Below are positions 41,107 through 50,676 of a stretch of DNA of 64,000 nt, in pieces; the stretch's first letter is position 1; every line of letters begins with the position of its first letter. Made by a program: the position numbers and the translations under genes. Where the stretch lies: NCBI RefSeq assembly GCF_019801965.1, contig NZ_JAHVIA010000007.1:124001-188000 (forward strand), read 5' to 3'. This DNA comes from Salipiger bermudensis (lineage in GTDB: Bacteria; Pseudomonadota; Alphaproteobacteria; Rhodobacterales; Rhodobacteraceae). Below the pieces are notes generated by a model, which was not told the DNA's origin, searched no databases, and saw nothing but the letters and a program-made list of their open reading frames with translations.

Positions 41107-43665
41107 ATGACCGACGAGATCGACCTCTCCCGCCTGCCCCCGCCCGAGCCCTATGACGAGGCCCGCGACAAGGCGCAGCGCAAGCGCCTGATGGATGTCT
41201 GGCGCGAGCCACCGGGCTGGAAAATCATCTCGGCGGTCAACAACTCCTATATCGGCAAGTGGTACCTGCTGACCTCCTTCGCCTTCTTCACCTTCGCCGG
41301 CATCCTCGCGCTGATGATCCGCATGCAGCTCGCGGTGCCGGGCAACGACCTGTTCTCGCAGCAGCTCTACAACCAGCTCTTCACCCTGCACGGCACGGCG
41401 ATGATGTTCCTCTTCGCGGTGCCGATCTTCGAGGCGGTGGCGATCATCATCCTGCCCGAGATCCTCGGCGCGCGCGACCTGCCCTTCCCGCGGCTCTCGG
41501 CCTTCGGCTTCTGGTGCTTCATCATCGGCGGCATCTTCGTCTGCGGCTCGATCTTCTTCGGCGTGGCGCCCGATGGCGGCTGGTTCATGTACACGCCGCT
41601 GTCGTCGGACCCGGCCTATAGCGGGCTCGGCACCGACATCTGGCTGCTGGGCCTGTCCTTCATCGAGGTGAGCTCGATCGCGGCGGCGGTCGAGCTGATC
41701 GTGGGCGTGCTGAAATCCCGCCCACCGGGGATGCGGCTCAACCTGATGCCGCTCTATTGCTGGTACGTGCTGGTGGTGGCGGGGATGATCCTCTTCGCCT
41801 TCCCGCCACTGATCGCCGGCGACCTGCTGCTCGAGATGGAGCGCGCCTTCGGATGGGCCTTCTTCGATCCCGACCGCGGCGGCGACCCGCTGCTCTGGCA
41901 GCACCTGTTCTGGATCTTCGGTCACCCTGAGGTCTACATCATCTTCCTGCCGTCGATCGCGCTCATCGCCACCATGCTGCCGACCTTTGCGGGTCGTCCC
42001 ATGGTGGGGCATTCGTGGATCGTGCTCAGCGCCGTGGGCGTCGCCTTCCTGAGCTTCGGGCTCTGGGTGCACCACATGTTCACCACCGGCCTGCCGGAGA
42101 TCTCGCTGAGCTTCTTCTCCGCCGCTTCCGAGGCGGTGGCGGTGCCGACCGGCATCCAGATCTTCTGCTTCATCGCCACCATGCTGGTAAGCCGCGTGCG
42201 CCCCTCGGTGCCGATGCTGTTTGCCGGCGGCGCGCTGGCGATCTTCGTCTTTGGCGGGCTGACCGGAGTCATGGTGGCGCTGGTGCCCTTCGACTGGCAG
42301 GCGCATGACAGCTATTTCATTGTCGCCCACCTGCATTACACGCTGATCGGAGGGATGCTCTTCCCGCTCTTCGCCGGCATTCACTACTGGTATCCCTTCG
42401 TCACCCAGAAGGCCCTCAACGCCCGGGCCGGCAAGTGGAGCTTCTGGCTGATGTTCGGCGGCTTCAACGTCGCCTTCCTGCCGATGCACTGGACCGGCAT
42501 CATGGGCATGCCACGCCGGGTCTGGACCTACGACCTCTCCGACGGCTGGGCGCTGCTCAACATGGTCTCGACCATCGGCGCCTTCGTCTTCGCCGCGGGC
42601 TTCGCGGTGCTGGCGCTCAACGTGCTCTGGCCGCGCGGCAAGGCGCCGCTTGTCAAGCGCAACCTCTGGAACGCCGGGACGATGGAATGGGCCGCCGAAG
42701 TGCCCGACAAGCCGTGGGGCGTGCGCTCGATCCCCTATATCCACACCCGCTACCCGCTCTGGGAGCAGGAGGGGCTGGTGGATCAGATCGACCGCGGCGA
42801 ATGGTTCCTGCCCGATGCCGAGGAAGGCAAGCGCGAGCTCATCGTGACCGACATCCTCGACGCCCGCCCGCTCTTCGTCCAGCGCGTCGGCGGGCCGAGC
42901 TTCCTGACCCTAGGCGCGGCCTTCTGCCTCGGCGCGTCGTTCATCCTCGCCACCTTCCACCTCTGGACCATCACGCTAATTTTCGGCGCGGGCTTCGTCG
43001 GCTTCACGCTCTGGTGGCTCTGGACCGGCACCTCACTGATCCCGGAAAAGCCCGAGAAATATGCCGGGCGCGGGCTCACCCTGCCAACCTATGCGCAGGG
43101 CAACCGATCTCCGGGCTGGTGGGCCGTCTTCATCACCATGACCGGCGACATGACCGCCTTCATGGGGCTGGTGTTCTCCTACTTCTTCTACTGGACCGCC
43201 CTGCCCGATTTCCTGCCCTCCGCCGAGCACCTGCCAAGCTTCGCCTGGCTTCTCGTCGGCCTCGCGCTGCTGATCGGCGCGTGGGGCATGACCGTGGGCG
43301 CGCGCGAGACGCTGGGCCGCGGCCAGCGCGGGCTGTCGATGGCGCTGCTGATCGGGGCGCTTCCGGTGGGCGCGCTGGGGATCGGTGCATGGGGCTGGTC
43401 GGCCTATGCCAAGGGGCTCGACCCGACCGCGCAGAGCTTCGACGCGATGGTCTGGATGCTGATCCTGTGGCCGGCGCTGCACCTGCTGCTGAACTGGGTG
43501 ATGAGCCTTTACGTCGCCGCGCGCATCAAGTTCGGCCATTGCACGCCCGAGTACCGCGCCGACCTGATGAACCTTGCCCTCTACAGCCATTTCCTCGCGC
43601 TCACGGTGATCACCATCTTCGCCCTGCTGGCGCTGTTCCCGCTCTTGATGGGGGTAGGCTCATGA
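41107..43665 (+). CDS. haem-copper oxidase subunit I-III fusion
   Basis: 852 aa. Residues 1-550 are subunit I, with haem and CuB ligands in TLHGTAMMF, HLFWIFGHPEVY (E275, Y277), WVHHMF and VAHLHY. Residues from about 590 form subunit III (GGPSFLTLGAAFC onward). By eye against Paracoccus subunit I, D124 is kept but N113 is Ile and N131 is Ser, and the K-channel Lys of PTGIK is Gln351. It reduces oxygen and pumps protons; the pathway may differ from that of standard A1 enzymes. Confidence 0.93.
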   Translation: MTDEIDLSRLPPPEPYDEARDKAQRKRLMDVWREPPGWKIISAVNNSYIGKWYLLTSFAFFTFAGILALMIRMQLAVPGNDLFSQQLYNQLFTLHGTAMMFLFAVPIFEAVAIIILPEILGARDLPFPRLSAFGFWCFIIGGIFVCGSIFFGVAPDGGWFMYTPLSSDPAYSGLGTDIWLLGLSFIEVSSIAAAVELIVGVLKSRPPGMRLNLMPLYCWYVLVVAGMILFAFPPLIAGDLLLEMERAFGWAFFDPDRGGDPLLWQHLFWIFGHPEVYIIFLPSIALIATMLPTFAGRPMVGHSWIVLSAVGVAFLSFGLWVHHMFTTGLPEISLSFFSAASEAVAVPTGIQIFCFIATMLVSRVRPSVPMLFAGGALAIFVFGGLTGVMVALVPFDWQAHDSYFIVAHLHYTLIGGMLFPLFAGIHYWYPFVTQKALNARAGKWSFWLMFGGFNVAFLPMHWTGIMGMPRRVWTYDLSDGWALLNMVSTIGAFVFAAGFAVLALNVLWPRGKAPLVKRNLWNAGTMEWAAEVPDKPWGVRSIPYIHTRYPLWEQEGLVDQIDRGEWFLPDAEEGKRELIVTDILDARPLFVQRVGGPSFLTLGAAFCLGASFILATFHLWTITLIFGAGFVGFTLWWLWTGTSLIPEKPEKYAGRGLTLPTYAQGNRSPGWWAVFITMTGDMTAFMGLVFSYFFYWTALPDFLPSAEHLPSFAWLLVGLALLIGAWGMTVGARETLGRGQRGLSMALLIGALPVGALGIGAWGWSAYAKGLDPTAQSFDAMVWMLILWPALHLLLNWVMSLYVAARIKFGHCTPEYRADLMNLALYSHFLALTVITIFALLALFPLLMGVGS

Positions 43666-44084
43666 GACACGGCTCCGACGAGCAACCGCGCCACTTCACC
43701 CCGCCCGGAGACGCGCCCCGCGTGATCGATCAGGGCTCGGTCTGGATCCTCGTGGCCGCGCCCTCGATCTGGGCGGCGCATTTCCTGCTGAGCTACTGGG
43801 TCGCGGCGATCTGGTGCGCGAAGGCGGGGCCGATGGCCTCGCTGGTCGAGCCGCGTTGGATCATCGTGGCGCTGGGGCTGATCTCGGCGGCGCTGATCGC
43901 ATGGCTCGGGGTCATCGCGGTTCGGCGCTATGGCGGGGTCTTCGTGATTTTCGAGGAGATCACCGAAAGCTCCGAGCGCGGCCGCGACCGCTTTGTCGGC
44001 CACGTGGCCTTGCTGCTCTGTGTGCTCTCGGTGGTGGCGATCGGCTTCACCGTGATCCCCGGGCTGGTCTTCGCCACATGCTGA
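43662..44084 (+). CDS. small membrane protein of the oxidase operon
   Basis: 140 aa with three hydrophobic segments (SVWILVAAPSIWAAHFLL, IIVALGLISAALIAWLGVIAV, HVALLLCVLSVVAIGFTVIPGL). It overlaps the fusion gene by ATGA and ctaG by 7 nt. I recognise no named family. The position suggests an accessory or subunit IV-like protein of the oxidase. Confidence 0.75.
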   Translation: MRHGSDEQPRHFTPPGDAPRVIDQGSVWILVAAPSIWAAHFLLSYWVAAIWCAKAGPMASLVEPRWIIVALGLISAALIAWLGVIAVRRYGGVFVIFEEITESSERGRDRFVGHVALLLCVLSVVAIGFTVIPGLVFATC

Positions 44085-44656
44085 GCCCGCGCCGCCTCCT
44101 CGCGCTGACGCTGCTGGCGGTCCTCTGGCTCTCGCCGCTGCCGGGGCTGGCGACCGGCTCGATGGTGCTGCACATGGTGCTGCATCTGGGGGTGACCGCC
44201 GTGGTCCCCGCGCTCTACGCGCCGCGGCTGCGCCTGCCGGCGGGCGCCATGGCGCTGACGCTGGGCGCGGTGGTCGAGATGCTGGTGGTCTGGGCCTGGC
44301 ACCTGCCCTCGTTGCATCTCTGGGCGCGGCTGAGCGCCACCGGCTTTGTCCTCGAACAGGCAAGTTTCCTTGGCGCCGGGATGCTGCTCTGGGCCAGCGT
44401 GCGCGCCGCCGGAGGCTTTGGCGGCGCCATCGTGCTGCTCGCCACCACCATGCACATGACCCTTCTCGGCGCGCTGATCGGCCTCTCGCCGCGCGATCTC
44501 TACGGCGACATCTGCGCCGGCCATCTCGGCCTCAGCGCGCTGCAGGAACAGCAGGTCGCCGGCGCGATGATGGCGGGCGCCGGTGGCGCGATCTACCTCA
44601 TCGCCGCGCTGCGCCGGCTGGGGCTGGCGCTGAAACTGACGGAGGCCGCCACATGA
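44078..44656 (+). CDS. ctaG: cytochrome c oxidase assembly factor CtaG (caa3_CtaG)
   Basis: 192 aa multi-helix membrane protein with His-rich helices (MVLHMVLHLGVTAVVPAL, TTMHMTLLGALIGLSPRDLY). It belongs to the caa3-type CtaG family (DUF1404), not to Cox11-type CtaG. It is expected to help assemble the CuA/CuB oxidase encoded just upstream. The next gene overlaps by 4 nt. Confidence 0.85.
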   Translation: MLSPRRLLALTLLAVLWLSPLPGLATGSMVLHMVLHLGVTAVVPALYAPRLRLPAGAMALTLGAVVEMLVVWAWHLPSLHLWARLSATGFVLEQASFLGAGMLLWASVRAAGGFGGAIVLLATTMHMTLLGALIGLSPRDLYGDICAGHLGLSALQEQQVAGAMMAGAGGAIYLIAALRRLGLALKLTEAAT

Positions 44657-45762
44657 GGCGCTACATTCTTGGAGGGCTCGCGGCGCTCGCCGCCGCAGGC
44701 GGCGCGTTCTTCTTCCTCGCGCCCTACAACATCGCCGCCTCGGTGCCGCACCTGCCGGGGGTGGCCAATATCCTGCACGGCTATCTCGGCAACGCGGTGG
44801 CAATCCGCGCCAGATCCATCGAAGTCCCCCGGCAGGTCGACCTTCAGGATCCCGGCCTGATCCGGCTTGGCGCGGGCCATTTCGCCACCGGCTGCCTGAC
44901 CTGCCACGGTGCCCCCGGCATCCCGCGGAACCCGGTGGTCGAGGGCATGCGCCCGGCGCCGCCGTTGCTCACATCGGAGGATTACGACGCCAAGGAGTTC
45001 TGGTGGATCGCGCGGCATGGCTTCAAGTATACCGGCATGCCAGCCTGGCCCGGCGAAAAGCGCGAAGACGAGCCTTGGGCGCTCGCCGCCTTCTTGACCC
45101 AATATGATAGCTTTGACCGGGAAGCGTTTGAAATTGCGTCCTTCGGAGAGGCTGGGGGCTATGACAGCGCCGGGGTCCGCTTCGGCGGCCTGCCGGGGGC
45201 CATCGAGCCGGAGCTGGCCTGCGCCCGCTGCCACGGCGAGGACGGTCTGGGCCGCGACGGCACCGCGCCGAAGCTCGCCGGACAGTCCGAGGAATGGCTG
45301 GTTACCGTGCTCGAGGCCTACGCGACAGGCCATCGTGAGAGCGGCTTCATGGAGCCCCTCGCAGCACCTCTGGGCGACGAGACCATCGCGGGCATCGCCG
45401 CGCGGTACTCCGGGATGGAGGCCGGCTGGCAGGGCCGCCCGCTGCCCATTGGCGATGCCGCGCGCGGCCGCGAACTGGCCGAGCAAGGCGACGAGCACAA
45501 CGACATCGCAAGCTGCGCCGCCTGCCACGAGGGCGCAGGCCCCGACGGGCTCTCGCCCAGACGCTCCGACACCCCGCGCATCAGCGGTCAGGACGGTTAC
45601 TGGATCTACAACTGGCTCAAGATGTATCGCGACGGCCCGGTGCCCACGAGCCCCCGCGCCCACCTGATGGAGGCCGCCGCCAAGCCGCTCAGCGACGAGG
45701 ACATCGCCGATCTCGCGGCGTGGTATGCGGGTCGGGACGGCGGCAAGCGGTCGGATCCGTAG
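44653..45762 (+). CDS. membrane-anchored three-haem cytochrome c
   Basis: 369 aa. One N-terminal helix (residues 5-24) anchors it; three CxxCH motifs lie at 81-85, 190-194 and 288-292. It resembles the triple-haem cytochromes that serve as electron acceptors of dehydrogenases. With a stop/start overlap to ctaG it is the last gene of the oxidase operon and is the probable electron donor to the CuA/cytochrome c of subunit II. Confidence 0.87.
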   Translation: MRRYILGGLAALAAAGGAFFFLAPYNIAASVPHLPGVANILHGYLGNAVAIRARSIEVPRQVDLQDPGLIRLGAGHFATGCLTCHGAPGIPRNPVVEGMRPAPPLLTSEDYDAKEFWWIARHGFKYTGMPAWPGEKREDEPWALAAFLTQYDSFDREAFEIASFGEAGGYDSAGVRFGGLPGAIEPELACARCHGEDGLGRDGTAPKLAGQSEEWLVTVLEAYATGHRESGFMEPLAAPLGDETIAGIAARYSGMEAGWQGRPLPIGDAARGRELAEQGDEHNDIASCAACHEGAGPDGLSPRRSDTPRISGQDGYWIYNWLKMYRDGPVPTSPRAHLMEAAAKPLSDEDIADLAAWYAGRDGGKRSDP

Positions 45763-46107
45763 GCGAATTTGCCTAGACAGCAGGCAGTGACCATCAAGCA
45801 GCCCATCCCCCGCGTCGCGCAGCCCTTGATCGCGGGCAGATCCGGTACCTGACGGATCGGCGCGCCCGCCGCTCGGCCGGCCCCTGTTTCATTGGGCTTT
45901 CCAACTCTCGCGGCGCTCTGGCCCGCGCTCACCGGGCGCCTGGCGCACCCGGCCCGATAAATAATTTCTTCCGCGCATCAAAAGTTTTGAATTGGACGCG
46001 GCGTCACCTGCTCGGCTCACTTCGCGGCACCCAGATCCCTGAACGCCGAGGCCAGACCGCTGCGACATCCCGCCGCCCTGCACCGCACGCTTCGTCGCGT
46101 CGTCGCC
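45763..46107. other. 345-nt gap with no gene
   Basis: No convincing coding frame, tRNA or terminator. An A/T-rich patch (about 45957-45998) contrasts with the surrounding G+C. It separates the oxidase operon from the catabolic cluster. Confidence 0.6.
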
Positions 46108-46785
46108 TCAGGACGACAGCGCCGATTGCAGGCGCGGCATCAGGGCAAGATGGCGCTCGACCACCGCCAGCGCCCGCGCCTCGTCATGCGCGCGGAGTGC
46201 GGCAATCATCTCGCGGTGCTCTTCCTCGATCACCTCGGTCTTGCCGAAGCCCTGTTGCAGCGAGACCATCGCGACCCGCGACAGCGGCGCCTGCAGCCCG
46301 TCGAACACGTCGACCAGCACCCGGTTGCCAGCCGCCGCCACCAGCGCCTGGTGAAACAGCCGATTGATCTCGACGCAGCCCAGCAGATCCTCCGCCGGGG
46401 TCGCCTCGTGCACCTCGCAGAGCCGCAGCAGCTCCGCCGGCAGCGCCCGCTCCTCGCGGCAGATCTTGCGCACCGCGTGGGTCTCGACCATCAGACGCAC
46501 CTCGTAGAGATCGCGCAGCTCGGTGGCCGAAAGCGCCCGCACCATGGCGCCGCGGCGCCGGTGCAGCTCGAGATAGCCCTCCGCCGCGAGCCGGTTGAGC
46601 GCCTCGCGCACCGGCGAGCGCGACACGCCGGTCACCTCGCAGGCGGTGGCCTCCTCGATGAAGCTACCCGGTGGGAACTCTCCCTTCAGAATGCCCGCCC
46701 GGACGCCCTGATACGCCCGATCCCGCGCAGAAAGGCCTTCCGAACCGGCAATATTGCCCGTATCCACATTAGTGTGACTGCTCAT
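46108..46785 (-). CDS. GntR family regulator with FCD domain
   Basis: 225 aa. The winged HTH (about 20-85) contains VTGVSRSPVREALNRLAAEGYL and RRGAMVRALS; the C-terminal FCD domain has LMVETHAVRKIC, NRLFHQALVAAAGN and EEEHREMIAAL, including likely metal-binding His residues. It is divergent from hyuA with 116 nt between, which contain TGTATACA, so it is the likely regulator of the right-hand cluster. Confidence 0.9.
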   Translation of the reverse strand: MSSHTNVDTGNIAGSEGLSARDRAYQGVRAGILKGEFPPGSFIEEATACEVTGVSRSPVREALNRLAAEGYLELHRRRGAMVRALSATELRDLYEVRLMVETHAVRKICREERALPAELLRLCEVHEATPAEDLLGCVEINRLFHQALVAAAGNRVLVDVFDGLQAPLSRVAMVSLQQGFGKTEVIEEEHREMIAALRAHDEARALAVVERHLALMPRLQSALSS

Positions 46786-46861
46786 TCATCAAACTTTCAC
46801 AAAAACCAGCCGAATGTTTCCTTTCAGGCAAAACAGGGCTGGACAGAATCGATCTCGCTTC

Positions 46862-46874
46862 CTTGTATACATGA
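46862..46874. promoter_or_regulatory. possible GntR/FCD operator before hyuA
   Basis: The palindrome TGTATACA (46864-46871) lies about 30 bases before the hyuA start, of the type FCD GntR proteins often bind. Confidence 0.5.
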
Positions 46875-46901
46875 AGTACACGCCAAGAGGACAAAACTTC
46901 G

Positions 46902-49004
46902 ATGATGGACGGATCGCAAGGCATCACCCCCGCAGGCACATGGCGCGTCGGCGTGGATTCCGGCGGCACCTTCACCGATGTCTGCCTCTTCGACGAGGCC
47001 AGCGGCCGCATCGAGGTTTGGAAAGTCTCCTCCACCCCGGACGACCCGTCGCGCGGCATCGCGCAGGGCGTCGAGGAAGGCATGAAAGAGCACGCTGACG
47101 GCGCCGAGAGCGATCCCGCCGCCGCCATCGCCTATCTTGGCCACGGCACCACCGTGGCCACCAACGCGCTGATCACCCATCGCGGCGCGAAGGTCGGGCT
47201 GCTGACCACTGAAGGCTTCCGCGACCTGCTCGAGATCGGCCGACAGAAGCGCCCCGACCTCTACGATCTCTTCGCCGACAAGCCGCAGACGCTGGTTCCG
47301 CGCGAGCTGCGCTTCGAGCTGCCCGAACGCATGCTGCGCACCGGCGAGATCGACACGCCGCTCGATGAAGAGGCGGTGCGCAAGGCCGCCCGCGCGCTCA
47401 AGGAGGCCGGGGTCGAGGCGGTTGCCATCTGCTTCCTCTACGCCTTCGTGAACCCGGTCCACGAGCAGGCCGCGCGTCGCATCGTCGAGGAGGAAATGCC
47501 CGGCGTCTTCCTCTGCGCCAGCCACGAGATCGCCCCCGAGTTCCGCGAGTTCGAGCGCCTCTCGACCGCAACGGTCAACTCCTATCTCGGCCCGATCATG
47601 CACCGCTATATCAGCCGTCTGACCCCGCGCCTGCAGGATCTCGGCCTGCCGGTGGCGCCGCACCTGACGCAATCCAACGGCGGCGTGGTGCGCTTCGAGG
47701 CGGCGGCGCAGACCCCGGTGCGGGCGGTGCTCTCCGGCCCCTCGACCGGCGTTGTCGCGGCACAGGCCATCGGCGCCCGCGCGGGCTTTGAAGACATCAT
47801 CACCTTCGATGTCGGCGGCACTTCGTCCGACGTCGCGCTGATGGCCGGCGGCGAGACAGCGCAGACCAATGAAAGCGTCGTGCACGGCTACCCGATCAAG
47901 GCGCCGATGCTCGACATCCACACCGTGGGCGCCGGCGGCGGCTCGATCGCCTCGATCGACTCCGGCGGGTTGCTGAAGGTCGGACCGGAAAGCGCCGGCG
48001 CCGACCCCGGCCCGGTCTGCTATGGCCGCGGCGCCACCGACCCGACCGTGACCGACGCCAATATCGTGCTGCAGATCCTCAACCCGGTCGAGATCCTCGG
48101 CGGCCGCATGAAGGTCCGCCGCGATCTCGCGGTCGAGGCCATCGCCAAGCTCGGCGAGCGGCTCGGCATGGAGACGATGGACGTGGCGCAGGGCATCATC
48201 TCGGTGGTGACCGCGAATATGGCCAAGGCGATCCGGGTGATCTCGGTACAGCGCGGCCACGACCCGCGCAATTACGCGCTGATGGCCTTCGGCGGCGCGG
48301 GCCCGCTGCACGCGGTGCGGCTTGCGCAGGAGCTGGGCATGACCACCGTCATCGTGCCGCGCAGCCCGGGCATCCTCTGCGCCATGGGCCTGCTGCTCAC
48401 CGATCTGCGCGCCGATTTCTCCGCCACCAAGCTGACCGCGCTCGAGCCCGGCAACGTCGGCACCATCGCCGAGACCGTGGCCTCCGTCGAGGCCGAGGCC
48501 ACCGGCTGGTTCGACGCCGAGGAGATCGCCGACGACAAGCGCCGCCTGACCCGCCGCATCGACATGCGCTACGATGGCCAGAACTACGAGCTCTCAATCC
48601 CACTGCCCGAGGGCCCGGTAACCGAGGCCATGCTCGCGACGCTCAAGCAGGGCTTCACCGAGGCGCATGAGCGGCTCTACGGCTTTGCCGTGCCGGAAGA
48701 GCGCATCCTCTGCGTGACCTTCCGCGCCGAGGCCATGGGGCTGGTGCAGAAGGCCGAGCTGCCCGAGCGCGAGCTGGGCGATCCCGATCCCAGCGCCGCC
48801 GTCATCGGCAGCCGCGAGGTCTGGTATCCCGAGACCGGCGGCTTCACCGAGACAGCGCTATATGCCCGCGAAAAGCTTGCCCCCGGCATGGCCTTTGCAG
48901 GCCCCGCCATCGTCGAACAGATGGACACCACGACGCTGATCCCGCCCGGGGTCCGCGCCACCGTGGACAAGATCGACAACCTCATCCTGGAGCTCAGCGC
49001 ATGA
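46902..49004 (+). CDS. hyuA: hydantoinase/oxoprolinase subunit A
   Basis: 700 aa. N-terminal hydantoinase A domain with GVDSGGTFTDVCLFD and GHGTTVATNALI, then the ASKHA ATPase region FDVGGTSSDVALM and MAFGGAGPLHAVRLAQELG. Together with subunit B it opens cyclic amides (5-oxoproline, hydantoins, N-methylhydantoin) using ATP. Start could be at either of the first two ATG codons. Its stop overlaps hyuB. Confidence 0.92.
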   Translation: MMDGSQGITPAGTWRVGVDSGGTFTDVCLFDEASGRIEVWKVSSTPDDPSRGIAQGVEEGMKEHADGAESDPAAAIAYLGHGTTVATNALITHRGAKVGLLTTEGFRDLLEIGRQKRPDLYDLFADKPQTLVPRELRFELPERMLRTGEIDTPLDEEAVRKAARALKEAGVEAVAICFLYAFVNPVHEQAARRIVEEEMPGVFLCASHEIAPEFREFERLSTATVNSYLGPIMHRYISRLTPRLQDLGLPVAPHLTQSNGGVVRFEAAAQTPVRAVLSGPSTGVVAAQAIGARAGFEDIITFDVGGTSSDVALMAGGETAQTNESVVHGYPIKAPMLDIHTVGAGGGSIASIDSGGLLKVGPESAGADPGPVCYGRGATDPTVTDANIVLQILNPVEILGGRMKVRRDLAVEAIAKLGERLGMETMDVAQGIISVVTANMAKAIRVISVQRGHDPRNYALMAFGGAGPLHAVRLAQELGMTTVIVPRSPGILCAMGLLLTDLRADFSATKLTALEPGNVGTIAETVASVEAEATGWFDAEEIADDKRRLTRRIDMRYDGQNYELSIPLPEGPVTEAMLATLKQGFTEAHERLYGFAVPEERILCVTFRAEAMGLVQKAELPERELGDPDPSAAVIGSREVWYPETGGFTETALYAREKLAPGMAFAGPAIVEQMDTTTLIPPGVRATVDKIDNLILELSA

Positions 49005-50599
49005 CCGGCCAAACCACCACTCACGCTCTCGACCCGATCACCGTCGAGGTCATCGGTGCCGCGCTCTCCTCGATCGTGGAGGAGACCGGCGAAGCGCTGG
49101 TCCGCGCCTCCTACTCGACCAACATCAAGGAACGCCGCGATTGTTCTACGGCGCTCTTCGATCGGCAGGGCCGCACGCTCTGCCAGGCCGAGCACATCCC
49201 GATCCACCTCGGCAGCTTCCTCGATTTCATCCCGATGCTGCTGGCGGATCACGACGAGAAGGACCTACGCCCGGGCGATGTGTTCGTCGGCAACGACGCC
49301 TATCGCGGCGGCGGCACCCACCTGCCCGACATCGTGCTGGCCGAGCCGATCTTCGTCGACGACCAGCTCGTCGCCTGGACGGTGAACCTCGCGCACCACT
49401 CGGATTTCGTCGACCGGGCGCATGCCCATATCTACCAGGAAGGCCTGCGGATCCCGCCGGTGCGGCTCTACAAGGCCGGCGAATTGCAGAAGGACATCCA
49501 GGAGCTGATCCTGCTCAACTGCCAGGTGCCGCGCGAGCGCCTGTCGGACCTGCGCGCCCAGATGGCCGCCAACCGGGTCGGCGTGCAGCGCTTCCAGGAG
49601 CTCTGCGCGCGCCACGGCGCGGATGTGGTGCTGGCCTCCGGCGAGGCGCTGCTCGACTACGCCGAGCGCAAGATGCGCGCGGGCATTGCCGCCCTGCCCG
49701 ATGGCAGCTGGCGCTTCGAGGATGTCTTCGACAACCTCGATTTCGACGATCCGATCCCCTTCGCGGTGACCGTCACGGTCGCCGGTGACGAGCTTTCGCT
49801 GGCCTTCGAGGCACCCGACCAGATCCGCGCGCCGATCAACATGACCCGCACCGCGCTGCTGGCGACGGTTTATTACATCGTGAAATCGGTGATCGACCCG
49901 ACGGTGCTGCCCAACGCGGGCCTTGCCCGCCCGATCTCCGTCGACGCGCCGCACGGCTCGATCCTCAACTGCAAGCACCCCGCCGCGGTCAATGGCCGGG
50001 TCCAGACCTGCCAGCGCGTCGCCGATCTGATCCTCGGCGCGCTGGCGCAGGCGGTGCCGGAGCGGGTCTCGGCCTGTACCAACTCGACCTGCTCGGTGGC
50101 GGTGTTCTCGGGCACCCGCCAGAGCGGGCCGGACGCGGGCACCTACTGGGTCTATCTCGAAACCATCGGCGGCGGCGGCGGCGCGCGCCCACATGCCGAC
50201 GGGCTCGATGGCATCCACGTCCACGCCACCAACACCTCGAACCTGCCGGTCGAGGCGCTGGAAGGCGAATATCCCCTGATCCTCGAGCGTTACGAGCTCG
50301 TCGATGGCTCCGGCGGCGCCGGAAAGCACCGCGGCGGCATGGGCCTCCGCCGGGTCTACCGCGCCACCGAGGACTGCATGGTGCATGTCGACGTATCGCG
50401 CAACAAATCCCGTTCCTGGGGCCTGCAGGGCGGCGGCGAAGGCGGCCATGGCAGCTATGTCACCAGCCCCGACTGCGATCCCTTCGAGCGCGGCTACGGC
50501 ACCCTGCGAGCCGGCGAATGGCTCGAGGTCATCACCCCCGGCGGCGGCGGCTACGGCACCCCGCAGGAAGACAGCGAAACCCCGATCGCGGCGGAATGA
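49001..50599 (+). CDS. hyuB: hydantoinase/oxoprolinase subunit B
   Basis: 532 aa subunit B: DPITVEVIGAALSSIVEETGEALVRAS, DVFVGNDAYRGGGTHLPDIVL and GGGGGARPHADGLDG are typical. It works as a complex with subunit A, and the two are co-translated (ATGA at 49001). The product ends in GGGGYGTP, a common ending in this family. A transporter solute-binding gene follows 77 nt later. Confidence 0.92.
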   Translation: MTGQTTTHALDPITVEVIGAALSSIVEETGEALVRASYSTNIKERRDCSTALFDRQGRTLCQAEHIPIHLGSFLDFIPMLLADHDEKDLRPGDVFVGNDAYRGGGTHLPDIVLAEPIFVDDQLVAWTVNLAHHSDFVDRAHAHIYQEGLRIPPVRLYKAGELQKDIQELILLNCQVPRERLSDLRAQMAANRVGVQRFQELCARHGADVVLASGEALLDYAERKMRAGIAALPDGSWRFEDVFDNLDFDDPIPFAVTVTVAGDELSLAFEAPDQIRAPINMTRTALLATVYYIVKSVIDPTVLPNAGLARPISVDAPHGSILNCKHPAAVNGRVQTCQRVADLILGALAQAVPERVSACTNSTCSVAVFSGTRQSGPDAGTYWVYLETIGGGGGARPHADGLDGIHVHATNTSNLPVEALEGEYPLILERYELVDGSGGAGKHRGGMGLRRVYRATEDCMVHVDVSRNKSRSWGLQGGGEGGHGSYVTSPDCDPFERGYGTLRAGEWLEVITPGGGGYGTPQEDSETPIAAE

Positions 50600-50676
50600 T
50601 CCGCCCGAGCGGGACTGGAACCGAATTCAACAGGGCCGACAAGAGCCCGCCTCAACCCGACAAGGAGACACTTGCA

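Noticed and set aside
45763-46107. Insertion sequence remnant or attachment site between oxidase and catabolic clusters
   Set aside because: No inverted ends, target duplication, tRNA or transposase trace; only a small A/T-rich patch.
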